DNA from: Rhodococcus qingshengii JCM 15477
GTDB lineage: Bacteria; Actinomycetota; Actinomycetes; Mycobacteriales; Mycobacteriaceae
Assembly (NCBI RefSeq): GCF_023221595.1
Contig: NZ_CP096563.1
Coordinates: 2,214,501 to 2,278,500 of the forward strand
Length of the DNA: 64,000 bases
Direction of reading: 5' to 3'
A model generated the notes under the pieces. It was not told the origin of the DNA. It was given only the letters and a program-made list of their open reading frames with translations, and did no database searches. The translations under genes were made by a program, and so were the position numbers. Below are positions 43,528 through 52,071 of the stretch, in pieces. Each line of letters starts with the position of its first letter. Position 1 is the first letter of the stretch.

Positions 43528-44091
43528 CTAGAACGAGGGCGGCGAACTCACGATGAGGAATCTCGCCACCGCGTCGGTGCGATTGAACCACCGGTGCGGG
43601 ATGGTCGAGGTGTAGAGGAGGGTGTCGCCTACGTGAAGAACGTGATGCTCGTCCAGTCCCACCTCGACCTCGACAGATCCTTCGAGAACATGAATGAACT
43701 CTTCGCCGGCGTGCTCGGTGTGCTCACCTGCCTCGGAATGAGGTGCTGCCGTGATCTCGTTGGGTTCCATGGTCCGTGAGCCGGTGGAGCAGAATCGAAT
43801 CACCGAATCGTGTGCCAGTTCGAAGGTTCGCCCCTCGCCGGCGCGGACGAGGCTGGACGGAGTTCGCTCACCCTGTGCCAAGAGTGCGTGCGCCGTGGTG
43901 CCGAGCGATTGCGCGAGGCGATGAAGGTTCATGACACTGGGTACTGCGTGGCCGTTTTCGGTCTGGCTCAGGAAGGGCTGCGACAAGCCCGACTTCACGG
44001 CAACCTCGCGCAACGTCAGTCCGGCTTCTTTTCGCGCCGTCCGCACGGCAGCCCCGATTGCGGTCGCTATCGCCTTCTGGTCGTCGTCCAT
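43528..44091 (-). CDS. XRE-family regulator with C-terminal cupin domain
   Basis: A 187-residue regulator: helix-turn-helix at about 10-70 (LTLREVAVKSGLSQPFLSQTENG, key LSQPFLSQTE) and a cupin at about 110-180 (HTEHAGEEFIHVLEGSVEV, GDTLLYTSTIPHRW). Such proteins (PuuR/SutR-like) control small catabolic operons and bind the substrate or a product in the cupin. First gene of its operon and divergent from the NCS2 permease across 134 bases, so it likely controls both arms. Confidence 0.88.
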   Translation of the reverse strand: MDDDQKAIATAIGAAVRTARKEAGLTLREVAVKSGLSQPFLSQTENGHAVPSVMNLHRLAQSLGTTAHALLAQGERTPSSLVRAGEGRTFELAHDSVIRFCSTGSRTMEPNEITAAPHSEAGEHTEHAGEEFIHVLEGSVEVEVGLDEHHVLHVGDTLLYTSTIPHRWFNRTDAVARFLIVSSPPSF

Positions 44092-44225
44092 GTGCCGAAG
44101 ATAGCAGTGCTCTGGTGAAAGTTTTGATTACACAGACGAAACAAATTCGACCACGGTAAGAAATTATCGACGTGCTGAATAGTCCCGTACACGAAACACT
44201 TCCAGCTTCGGACGGAGATCGGCGC

Positions 44226-45617
44226 ATGGCCATCCATCCTGTCGACCAGCGGCTCCCATTTGCCCGCCAGTCTGCTTTTGCTCTTCAGCACGTCCTCATC
44301 ATGTACACCGGCTGCATCACGGTTCCGCTGGTTTTCGGTGCCGCCGTAGGGCTGGACCGCAGCACAGTCGCGATGCTGATCAGCGCGGACTTGCTCGTTG
44401 CAGGCATCATCACGATCATTCAGAGCCTGGGCGTCGGGAAGGTCGCCGGTGTCCGGCTGCCGATCGTCTGCGGGGCGACCTTCGCCGGGCTGACGCCGAT
44501 GATTCTGATCGCCAAGGAGTACGGCCTGCAGGCGGTGTACGGGTCCATGCTGGTCGGTGGCGTAGTCGGCATTGCCTTGGCCGTGCCGTTCGCCAAGATC
44601 GTCCGATACTTCCCACCCCTGGTTACCGGCGTCGTCCTCACAGTCATCGGCATCTCGTTGATCGGTGTCGCAGGAGGACTGATCGTCGGAAACGACCCCA
44701 CCTCCCCGTCGTTCGCCGACCCGAAGAATCTGGCGCTGGCTGCCGCAGTCGTTGTGGTCGCGGTGGCCTTCATCTGCCTCGGCCGCGGGATGTGGACGCA
44801 GCTCGGTGTACTGATGGCGCTGGTGATCGGCACCGTGATCGCCATCCCGATGGGCCTGATCGATCTGAGTGGCGTCGGCGGCTCGGCCTGGGTGGGCTTC
44901 CCGATGCCGTTCCACTTCGGCGCTCCGGAGTTTCCCGTCACCGCCGTGGTGGCGATGAGTATCGTCATGGCAGTCGTCTTCGCAGAATCGACGGCGAGCA
45001 TGCTGGCGGTCAGCGAGATCACCGGAAAGCCTTTGAAGAAAGCAGATCTCGCACGAGGGCTGGTGGCCGACGGGATGTCGGGAGTTCTGGGCGGAATCTT
45101 CAATGCCTTTGTCGACACCGTTTTCTCGCAGAATGTCGGCGCCGTTGCCACGACCCGGGTGTACAGCCGGTACGTGACCGCTACCAGCGGTGCCATTCTG
45201 ATCGTCCTCGGCCTCATCCCGCGAATGGGTGAAGTGGTTGCAGCCCTGCCTGATCCGGTGGTCGGCGGCGTCGGAATCATCTTGTTCTCCACTGTCGCCG
45301 TGGTCGGAATCAACACGCTGCGCAAGGTCGATCTCAGCGACCCGATCAACACCACGATCGCCGCTGTATCGGTGGGGATCGGTATTCTTCCGGAATTTGC
45401 GGAAGGGATGTTCGAGCGATTCCCCTCCTCGGCTCAGATCCTCCTCGGTAGCGGCATCACCTTGGCTGCGGCCTCGGCCTTTTCGCTCAATCTGCTGTTC
45501 AATCACACCCGACTCGGTGAACTCGCGAGGCGATCGCGAGAGAGCCTCCATGCCACTGCAAAATCTGAACCCGCCACCAGCTCTGCAGGAGACGCCAGTG
45601 TCACAGTCCCAGTCTGA
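44226..45617 (+). CDS. NCS2-family purine/xanthine/urate permease
   Basis: Proton-coupled nucleobase carrier of 463 residues with about 13-14 helices. Characteristic pieces: FALQHVLIMYTG in the first helix, VFAESTASMLAVSEITG (helix 8 with a conserved glutamate), and SQNVGAVATTRVYSRYV (helix 10 motif with conserved N-x-G), a combination typical of xanthine and urate permeases. ATG 44226 has GGAG eight bases upstream. The 3' end overlaps the next gene by 20 bases. Confidence 0.87.
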   Translation: MAIHPVDQRLPFARQSAFALQHVLIMYTGCITVPLVFGAAVGLDRSTVAMLISADLLVAGIITIIQSLGVGKVAGVRLPIVCGATFAGLTPMILIAKEYGLQAVYGSMLVGGVVGIALAVPFAKIVRYFPPLVTGVVLTVIGISLIGVAGGLIVGNDPTSPSFADPKNLALAAAVVVVAVAFICLGRGMWTQLGVLMALVIGTVIAIPMGLIDLSGVGGSAWVGFPMPFHFGAPEFPVTAVVAMSIVMAVVFAESTASMLAVSEITGKPLKKADLARGLVADGMSGVLGGIFNAFVDTVFSQNVGAVATTRVYSRYVTATSGAILIVLGLIPRMGEVVAALPDPVVGGVGIILFSTVAVVGINTLRKVDLSDPINTTIAAVSVGIGILPEFAEGMFERFPSSAQILLGSGITLAAASAFSLNLLFNHTRLGELARRSRESLHATAKSEPATSSAGDASVTVPV

Positions 45618-46662
45618 TCCCTTCGAAGTGCCCGTCGTCGACATCTCGCCTTACGTGCTCGGTGGTGCCGACCAGGACAAGGCGCGAGTGGCTGCCGAAG
45701 TCGACCATGCTTGTCGGACTGTAGGTTTCATGCAGATTCGGGGCCACGGTGTTCCGGCCGCTGTTTCTTCCGGCCTCGCCGAAGCGATGGACGACTTCTT
45801 CGGGCTGCCGATGGAGACGAAGTCGGGCTACCGAATCGAGGGCGCGAATCGTGGGTACAGCCCGCCCAAGAGTGAGTCGCTGAGCCTGAGCCTCGGCGTC
45901 GAATCCGCGACCAGAATGAACGACTTTTTCGAGGCCTTCAACGTCGGAACCGAAGCCCGATCATTCACCGAACTCGAACTGTCGGAGGACGATTACGGAA
46001 TCAACCTGTGGCCCGCAGTGTCTGGTTTCACGGAGCGGGTGGAGAATTACTACGCCCATGGCGAGCGGGTGGCACGCACACTGACCACCATTTTCGAAGA
46101 CGCGCTCGGGCTGACCCCAGGATTCTTCGAGTCGATCACCGACCACTCCATCGACGTACTGCGGATGAACAACTACGCGTTACCCGAAGGGACGGTGACG
46201 TTGGACGGTGAGTTGAAGGGGATGGGCGAACATACCGATTTCGGGCTGGTCACCGTGCTGTGGGCGGATCAGGTCGAAGGTTTGCAAGTACTCGGGAGCG
46301 ACCGACGCTGGCACGATGTCTGGCCGCACGACGGCGCGCTACTGGTCAACCTCGGGGATCTCACCGCGCGACTGACCAACGACAGGTGGATGTCCACGCT
46401 GCACCGAGTTGCGCCTCCGGTGGTGAACGGCACCATCAAGCGCCGGCGATCGGCGGCCTTCTTCCATGACGGAAACGTCGACGCGGTGATTGCGACCTTG
46501 CCGAGTTTTCAGGACGACTCCGGCTTGGAGTACGAACCCATTACCGTTCGCGATCACATCAAGGCCAAATTGGCCGGGTCGAGGCAGGGGAAGTCCAACG
46601 CCGCCGCAGGTCGTGAGGCGGCTCGGGTACTTTCGGCTGCGGAGCTCGAGGTCAAGCAGTGA
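45598..46662 (+). CDS. Fe(II)/2-oxoglutarate-dependent oxygenase (isopenicillin N synthase-like)
   Basis: A 354-residue soluble oxygenase. The iron triad is seen as H212-x-D214 (GEHTDFG) and H269 (STLHRVAPP); the 2-oxoglutarate anchor R-x-S is R284-S-A. The N-terminal DIOX_N region starts VPVVDISPYV. GTG 45598 preceded by AGGAG at eight bases sets the start inside the permease gene. Plausibly hydroxylates the imported compound; the substrate is unknown. GTGA overlap links it to the hydrolase gene. Confidence 0.87.
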   Translation: MSQSQSDPFEVPVVDISPYVLGGADQDKARVAAEVDHACRTVGFMQIRGHGVPAAVSSGLAEAMDDFFGLPMETKSGYRIEGANRGYSPPKSESLSLSLGVESATRMNDFFEAFNVGTEARSFTELELSEDDYGINLWPAVSGFTERVENYYAHGERVARTLTTIFEDALGLTPGFFESITDHSIDVLRMNNYALPEGTVTLDGELKGMGEHTDFGLVTVLWADQVEGLQVLGSDRRWHDVWPHDGALLVNLGDLTARLTNDRWMSTLHRVAPPVVNGTIKRRRSAAFFHDGNVDAVIATLPSFQDDSGLEYEPITVRDHIKAKLAGSRQGKSNAAAGREAARVLSAAELEVKQ

Positions 46663-47444
46663 GTGCACGGAACATCGTCCTGATCCACGGAGCATGGGCC
46701 GGCGGTTGGGTCTGGGATCGTGTGTGTGGCCCACTGAAATCGGCCGGCTTCAATCCTGTTGTGGTGGAGCTTCCCGGCTCGGGAAGTTGGAACTCAGACG
46801 ACGTGATCGATCTCGATGTCGTTGCCGAACATGTTGTGGCAGTTGTCGAGTCCTTGGACGGGCAGTGCGCCCTCGTTGGTCACTCCGGCGGTGGCATCGT
46901 GGCCTCACAGGTGGCTGAGTTGCTGCCTTCGCGGGTAACGGGTCTTGTGTACGTCGCAGGGATGATGCTTCCATCGCAGACGGACTTCGGGATGCTCTGC
47001 ATCGAACTCGGTCTGGAAAGTCCGGTCGGGATCTCACGTTGGTTGGTCCCCGCCGACGACGGGGATGCGACGGTGATACCGCCCGAAGCCGGCGCCGCTG
47101 TGTTCTTCCACGAAGCGCCGGTGGCTGATGCGATCTTCGCCGCGCGCATGCTCGTTCCACAACTGGAGTCAGCCCGCCTGATGGCACCGGTCTGGACGGA
47201 AGAGCGATTCGGAACCGTGCCGAGGTTGTATGTCGAATGCACGCTGGATCGAACCGTGCCGATCGAGGCTCAACGCGCCATGCAGAGACTTGTCCCCGGT
47301 GCCCAGGTGGTCAGCCTGGGCACCGACCATGCACCGCAGTTGTCGGCGCTCCCGGAGTTGATCGACGCGATCACCGATTTCGCCCGGCAGGTGTTCAGCC
47401 GAACTCGACCCCTTGAGCCAGCGGAAGCTGGTCCGAGTAATTGA
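46659..47444 (+). CDS. Alpha/beta hydrolase (methylesterase/hydroxynitrile-lyase-like)
   Basis: A 261-residue hydrolase: oxyanion loop IHGAWAGGWVW, nucleophile GHSGGG, acid in CTLDRTVP and histidine in GTDHAPQLS. This compact layout matches plant-type methylesterase (SABP2/MES) and related bacterial lactonases. It is the third gene of the permease operon. The last ~16 residues are read through the 3' end of the convergent aldehyde dehydrogenase gene (50-base overlap). Confidence 0.83.
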   Translation: MSARNIVLIHGAWAGGWVWDRVCGPLKSAGFNPVVVELPGSGSWNSDDVIDLDVVAEHVVAVVESLDGQCALVGHSGGGIVASQVAELLPSRVTGLVYVAGMMLPSQTDFGMLCIELGLESPVGISRWLVPADDGDATVIPPEAGAAVFFHEAPVADAIFAARMLVPQLESARLMAPVWTEERFGTVPRLYVECTLDRTVPIEAQRAMQRLVPGAQVVSLGTDHAPQLSALPELIDAITDFARQVFSRTRPLEPAEAGPSN

Positions 47445-48900
47445 CGGTATTGGTGGCTCGGCGCATGTATGCCTTCCACGAATCCGAACCCGATTCGCGT
47501 CCGCCGCCAGTCTCCTTCTCCCCGCCGAATGCGCCGCCGATCTCCGCACCGGACGTTCCGATGTTCACGTTCGCGATGCCGCAATCGGAGCCGTCGGCGG
47601 CGAGGAAGCGCTCTGCTTCTCGCTGGTCGAGTGTGAAGATCGAGGACGAAAGTCCTTGAGGTACGCCGTTGTGCAGCGCAATGGCGTCGTCGAAGTCGGT
47701 GTAGGTCAAGACGTAGAGGATGGGTGCAAAAGTCTCCGCCCGCACCACCTCGGTCTGTGCGGGCATACGAACGAGGGCAGGTGTCACGTAGAACCCGGAA
47801 TCGCCGACGCGGTCCCCGCCACACACCACAGTTCCGCCGTCCGCGCGTGCGGCCGAGAGCGATTTCTGCATCGTCTCGAACGCGGCTTCGTTGATCAGCG
47901 GCCCGACCAGAACACCGGAATCGAAGGGACTACCGACCTGGAGTTGCGCGTACGCGGACGCAACGCGGTCGACGACGTTGTCGGCGATCGACTCGTGAAC
48001 GATGAGCCGGCGCAGTGAGGTGCAGCGCTGCCCGGCAGTTCCAGCGGCGGAGAAGACAATTCCGCGCACGGCAAGCTCGAGATCCGCCGACGGCGTGACG
48101 ACTGCGGCGTTGTTTCCACCCAGTTCCAGGAGACTTCGTCCGAAGCGCTCGGCGACCCGCGGAGCCACGGCGCGGCCCATCCTCACGGAACCGGTGGCGC
48201 TGACCAAGGCCACGAGTGGGTTGTCCACGAGAGCCTCACCGACGTCACGTCCGCCGACGACCAACTGGTGAACGTCGATCGGTGCTTGACAATCCGCGAG
48301 CGCGCGTCGCAGGAGCGCGTCACATGCCAGCGCGGTCAACGGAGTGGTTTCCGAAGGCTTCCAGACGACGGCGTCGCCGCACACGAGAGCAATGGCGGTA
48401 TTCCACGACCACACCGCGACGGGAAAGTTGAACGCGGAGATGACTCCGACAACGCCGAGAGGGTGCCACGTTTCCGTCAACCGGTGTCCGGGACGCTCGG
48501 ACGGCATGGTGCGTCCGTAGAGCTGCCGGGAGAGACCGACGGCGAACTCGCAGATGTCGATCATCTCCTGTACCTCGCCGAGAGCCTCCGAGGTGACCTT
48601 CCCGGCCTCCAACGTCACGATTTCCGCGAGGTCATCCTTGTGTTCGGTCAGTAGGCTGCCCAGCCGGCGCACGACCGCGCCGCGCGCCGGAGCGGGGACG
48701 GTGCGCCAGGTGAGGAACGCGCGATGCGCCGCGTCGACGGCGTCGTCGACCTCTCGGCCGGAGTGCTGCCGAACGGTACGCAGTTGCGTACCGGTGATGG
48801 GGGTTCGTGCGCTCAGGTCGCCGGCGGGCCACTCGACACCGCACGCGGCAAGGGCGCTTTCGGCGCGATCGGCGAGGCTCGAAGAATCAGGCAGGTTCAC
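47395..48900 (-). CDS. pcd: Aminoadipate-semialdehyde (piperideine-6-carboxylate) dehydrogenase
   Basis: NAD(P)-dependent aldehyde dehydrogenase of the ALDH7 type, 501 residues. Motifs: SAFNFPVAVWSWN, WKPSETTPLTA, glutamate-bearing LELGGNNAAVV, catalytic cysteine in GTAGQRCTSLRR, and the ALDH7-specific GTSGAEIGGAFGGEKETGGGRESGSD (positions about 455-480). Converts L-aminoadipate semialdehyde to L-2-aminoadipate. GTG 48900 overlaps the DUF1338 gene by 14 bases. Corresponds to Rv3293 as recalled. Confidence 0.93.
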   Translation of the reverse strand: MNLPDSSSLADRAESALAACGVEWPAGDLSARTPITGTQLRTVRQHSGREVDDAVDAAHRAFLTWRTVPAPARGAVVRRLGSLLTEHKDDLAEIVTLEAGKVTSEALGEVQEMIDICEFAVGLSRQLYGRTMPSERPGHRLTETWHPLGVVGVISAFNFPVAVWSWNTAIALVCGDAVVWKPSETTPLTALACDALLRRALADCQAPIDVHQLVVGGRDVGEALVDNPLVALVSATGSVRMGRAVAPRVAERFGRSLLELGGNNAAVVTPSADLELAVRGIVFSAAGTAGQRCTSLRRLIVHESIADNVVDRVASAYAQLQVGSPFDSGVLVGPLINEAAFETMQKSLSAARADGGTVVCGGDRVGDSGFYVTPALVRMPAQTEVVRAETFAPILYVLTYTDFDDAIALHNGVPQGLSSSIFTLDQREAERFLAADGSDCGIANVNIGTSGAEIGGAFGGEKETGGGRESGSDSWKAYMRRATNTVNYSDQLPLAQGVEFG

Positions 48901-50182
48901 TGGGGAGTCCTCTGTTGTTGTGGGCGGGAGGCAGCACGGCACGTGACGCCTCTTGTTGTGCGCGGTACAGCTCGAACGGATCTTCGATGGTGCGGTCGAT
49001 GGCGCCCTCCAATCGATCCTGCCCGTATTCGGCGCCGGGCGCATCGGAAACGAATCCGGTCACGGAATCGAGATTGGATGCGAAGATCCCGGCCGCGGAG
49101 GCAGGTAGGAAGTCCTCGTAGACGATCGGGTCGCGGACGACAACAGTTCCTTCGTTTCGGTACGTGAAGTACGCCAACCCCGCGGCATCGAGTTCGCTTT
49201 CGGAGTGCGGAAATTCGCTGTCCCAGTCGGCGTCCTCGGGCGTGGCGATCAGTCGGTCGTAGATCGCTCGCCCGCTGCGGGTCAACGCGATTCCGCGTGC
49301 CTCCACCTCGCCGAATCTGACGCGGACGGGCTCAGTGGTGACCGATCCGTCGTGCTGACGGAAGAGTCTGTCTTCGGCCAATGCACGAAACGACGTCTGC
49401 CGCAGAAGTAGTGGTGGTCCGCTCCATCTCGGCGGGCCTTGGATGCGGTCGATCATGGTGATACCGCGCTCGGTCATGCGGCGGTACAACTCGTCGATGT
49501 CGAGCACTCGCGGGGTGAGGTGATTGACGTGGGTCGAGCCCTGCCCCGCAATGTCTGCAGCGACAGGCGAGATTGCGGCGAGTTCGCGGTACCAGCCCGC
49601 GTCGATGGGATCGGTGCCGAGCCGAAACGCCGAGGTCGCTGCATCGACGAACTGTGTCGCCTCGGGCTCCGTCAGGCCGCCCTCGCGACTCGATTGACGT
49701 GCCCACTGCAGAAGTTCGGGAGAGAACAGGGTCCGGCGACGCAGAAACCCGGTGATCCGACGCTCGAGGTCGGTGTCGAAGAACCTGGAATCGGAACTGG
49801 TCAGCACCGAGGTGAAAACGCGGAACGGGTTCCGGGCGAGTTCGGCGGGATCGGTGGGGCGAAATGCCGTCGAGACAACGGGAATGGGGGAGTCGGTGAG
49901 CCGGAGGTCGTAATAGCCGACCGGAAACATACCGAATCCGCCGAAGACGGTGGCTACGTCACGTAGTTCGTCGAGAGTCCCCAGTCTGATGGCGCCGTGA
50001 CGCTCGGCGCTGACTCTCGCCAGGCTGCCCAGGCGCTCCGCAGAATCCGGATGTTCGGCGGCAAAATCACGGTTCACCTGCATCGTTACATCTACCAAGG
50101 TGTTGTAAGCGGGGACCTCGTCGCCATACATCTTGGCGAGGGCCGCTGCGAACCGTGCACGTAGCTCCCAGGTTTCAACCAT
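48887..50182 (-). CDS. DUF1338 2-oxoadipate dioxygenase/decarboxylase (HglS-like)
   Basis: A 431-residue VOC-type iron enzyme. HglS of Pseudomonas putida converts 2-oxoadipate to D-2-hydroxyglutarate plus CO2 in lysine breakdown. Here the metal histidine region RHGAIRLGT lies at about 61-69, STHVNHLTPRVLDID at about 215-230, and PPLLLRQTSFRAL further on. ATG 50182 is 30 bases from the divergent lrpA start. Neighbours lat, pcd and lrpA support the lysine role. Corresponds to Rv3292 by order. Confidence 0.85.
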   Translation of the reverse strand: MVETWELRARFAAALAKMYGDEVPAYNTLVDVTMQVNRDFAAEHPDSAERLGSLARVSAERHGAIRLGTLDELRDVATVFGGFGMFPVGYYDLRLTDSPIPVVSTAFRPTDPAELARNPFRVFTSVLTSSDSRFFDTDLERRITGFLRRRTLFSPELLQWARQSSREGGLTEPEATQFVDAATSAFRLGTDPIDAGWYRELAAISPVAADIAGQGSTHVNHLTPRVLDIDELYRRMTERGITMIDRIQGPPRWSGPPLLLRQTSFRALAEDRLFRQHDGSVTTEPVRVRFGEVEARGIALTRSGRAIYDRLIATPEDADWDSEFPHSESELDAAGLAYFTYRNEGTVVVRDPIVYEDFLPASAAGIFASNLDSVTGFVSDAPGAEYGQDRLEGAIDRTIEDPFELYRAQQEASRAVLPPAHNNRGLPSEPA

Positions 50183-50212
50183 ACGAATGTCCGATTGCGT
50201 TAGCCTGCGCAG

Positions 50213-50677
50213 GTGCGAGAAACAGAAACCAGTGACGTTGCCGGTGTTCCGGTCGACGAAACCGATCGACTTTTGATGCGTGAATTGGTCTTGGACGGCC
50301 GTGCCACTCTCGCGAGTCTTGCTGAGAAGGCTGGACTCTCGATCTCCGCAGTCCAGTCGCGAGTGCGTCGTTTGGAATCTCGCAAGGTGATCCGTGGGTA
50401 CTCCGCGAAGATCGATCCGGAGGCACTCGGTCACAATCTGTCCGCATTTGTCGCCATCACTCCTCTCGATCCCTCGCAGCCCGACGATGCGCCTGCCCGC
50501 TTGCGTCATCTGCCGGCGGTCGTCTCGTGTCACTCGGTAGCCGGGAGCGAAAGCTACGTCCTCCTGGTCCGGGTGGCGTCACCTCGGGCGTTGGAGCGAT
50601 TGCTGCAGGAGATTCGTACGGCAGCCAACGTCAACACACGAAGCACCATCATCCTACAAACTTTTTACGACGAATGA
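50213..50677 (+). CDS. lrpA: Lrp/AsnC-family regulator of lysine catabolism (LrpA-like)
   Basis: A 154-residue feast/famine regulator: N-terminal helix-turn-helix (TLASLAEKAGLSISAVQSRVRRLE, key SISAVQSRVRRL) and an RAM effector domain (YVLLVRVAS, TTI-type strand). Start GTG 50213 has no ribosome-binding site, and only 30 bases separate it from the divergent oxygenase gene. Lysine or another amino acid is the expected effector. It sits 65 bases before lat, which it probably regulates. Corresponds to Rv3291c. Confidence 0.92.
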   Translation: MRETETSDVAGVPVDETDRLLMRELVLDGRATLASLAEKAGLSISAVQSRVRRLESRKVIRGYSAKIDPEALGHNLSAFVAITPLDPSQPDDAPARLRHLPAVVSCHSVAGSESYVLLVRVASPRALERLLQEIRTAANVNTRSTIILQTFYDE

Positions 50678-50742
50678 CGCTTGTTCAATAACTTTTACGG
50701 TCCTCTATCGACACTCCCGGAAAATTGACATAGCCTTCGCGT

Positions 50743-52071
50743 ATGAGTACTGCGATGCGAGACTTCGGTGACAGTGCGCTCTTTCCGGTCTACGACGTGT
50801 TGAAGGCCAGCATCCTCGTCGACGGATTCGATCTGATTCTCGACGTCGAAGGGTCGCGGGGTTCCTATCTCCGTGACCTGCGAGACGGAACCGAGTATCT
50901 GGACATGTTCGGTTTCTTCGGCTCTTCGGCCCTGGGTATGAATCACCCTGCGATCGCAGGCGACGAGGAGTTTCAACAGGAGTTGGCTGTCGTGGCCTCC
51001 AACAAGCCGAGTAACTCCGACATCTACACCGAACCCATGGCGCGCTTCGTTGCGGCTTTCGCTCGGGTACTGGGGGATTCGGCACTCCCACACTTGTTCT
51101 TCGTCGACGGCGGAGCCCTGGCGGTGGAAAATGCACTCAAGGTTGCCTTCGACTGGAAGAGTCGGTGGAACGAAAGCCGCGGGTTGTCAGCAGATCTGGG
51201 GACAAAGGTCCTGCACCTGACCGAGGCTTTTCACGGCCGCAGTGGTTACACGATGTCGCTCACCAACACCGAACCGGGCAAGGTCGCGCGATTCCCCAAG
51301 TTCGACTGGCCACGTATCGACTCGCCGTACCTGGCAGACGGCCGCGATGTCGAAGCTGCGGAGAGGCAAGCTCTCGATCAAGCGCGCCGAGCTTTCGCCG
51401 ACAACCCCGACGACATTGCCTGTTTCATCGCCGAGCCGATCCAGGGCGAGGGCGGCGACCATCACCTCAGGCCGGAATTTCTGCAGGCGATGCAGGAGTT
51501 GTGCCACGAAAACGACGCCCTCTTCATTCTCGACGAAGTACAGACCGGTTGCGGAATCACCGGAACTGCCTGGGCCTACCAACAATTGGGTCTGAGTCCG
51601 GATGTGGTGGCGTTCGGCAAGAAAACGCAGGTGTGCGGAATCATGGCCGGCGGGCGCGTGGATGAAGTGCATGACAACGTGTTTCACGTCAGTTCTCGGA
51701 TCAATTCGACGTGGGGTGGCAACCTCACCGACATGGTTCGTGCCCGGCGGATACTCGAAGTCGTCGAGCAGGACCGACTGATCGACCGCGTGCGATTCAC
51801 GGGTGCGCATCTCCTTGCCCGGTTGACCGAAGTCTGCGGGCGGTACGCGGCGGCAACCGAGCCGCGCGGTCGTGGCCTCATGTGCGCGATCACTCTGGAA
51901 GACAGTGACCTTCGCGATCGCGTCGTACAGCGACTGCGTGAAGACGAGCACGTGATGATACTGCCCACCGGGAAGAGGGGAATCAGATTCCGGCCCGCGC
52001 TGACGGTGACCACCAGTGAGCTGGACGACGCGGTCGACGCGGTCGAGCGCGTGCTCGCACGCGAGACCTAG
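50743..52071 (+). CDS. lat: L-lysine 6-aminotransferase
   Basis: PLP enzyme of the ornithine/GABA class moving the epsilon-amino group of lysine to 2-oxoglutarate, giving aminoadipate semialdehyde. The 442-residue protein has FFVDGGALAVENALK, HLTEAFHGRSGYT, FILDEVQTGCGITG and the PLP lysine in AFGKKTQVCG (about K294). This wording is specific to Lat rather than other class III enzymes. The stop shares CTAG with the xanthine dehydrogenase gene on the other strand. Product of Lat feeds Pcd. Confidence 0.95.
   Translation: MSTAMRDFGDSALFPVYDVLKASILVDGFDLILDVEGSRGSYLRDLRDGTEYLDMFGFFGSSALGMNHPAIAGDEEFQQELAVVASNKPSNSDIYTEPMARFVAAFARVLGDSALPHLFFVDGGALAVENALKVAFDWKSRWNESRGLSADLGTKVLHLTEAFHGRSGYTMSLTNTEPGKVARFPKFDWPRIDSPYLADGRDVEAAERQALDQARRAFADNPDDIACFIAEPIQGEGGDHHLRPEFLQAMQELCHENDALFILDEVQTGCGITGTAWAYQQLGLSPDVVAFGKKTQVCGIMAGGRVDEVHDNVFHVSSRINSTWGGNLTDMVRARRILEVVEQDRLIDRVRFTGAHLLARLTEVCGRYAAATEPRGRGLMCAITLEDSDLRDRVVQRLREDEHVMILPTGKRGIRFRPALTVTTSELDDAVDAVERVLARET

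Noticed and set aside
44067..45644. A 525-codon minus-strand frame opposite the NCS2 permease
   Set aside because: Asp/His/Arg-rich mirror of a hydrophobic membrane protein; no domain.
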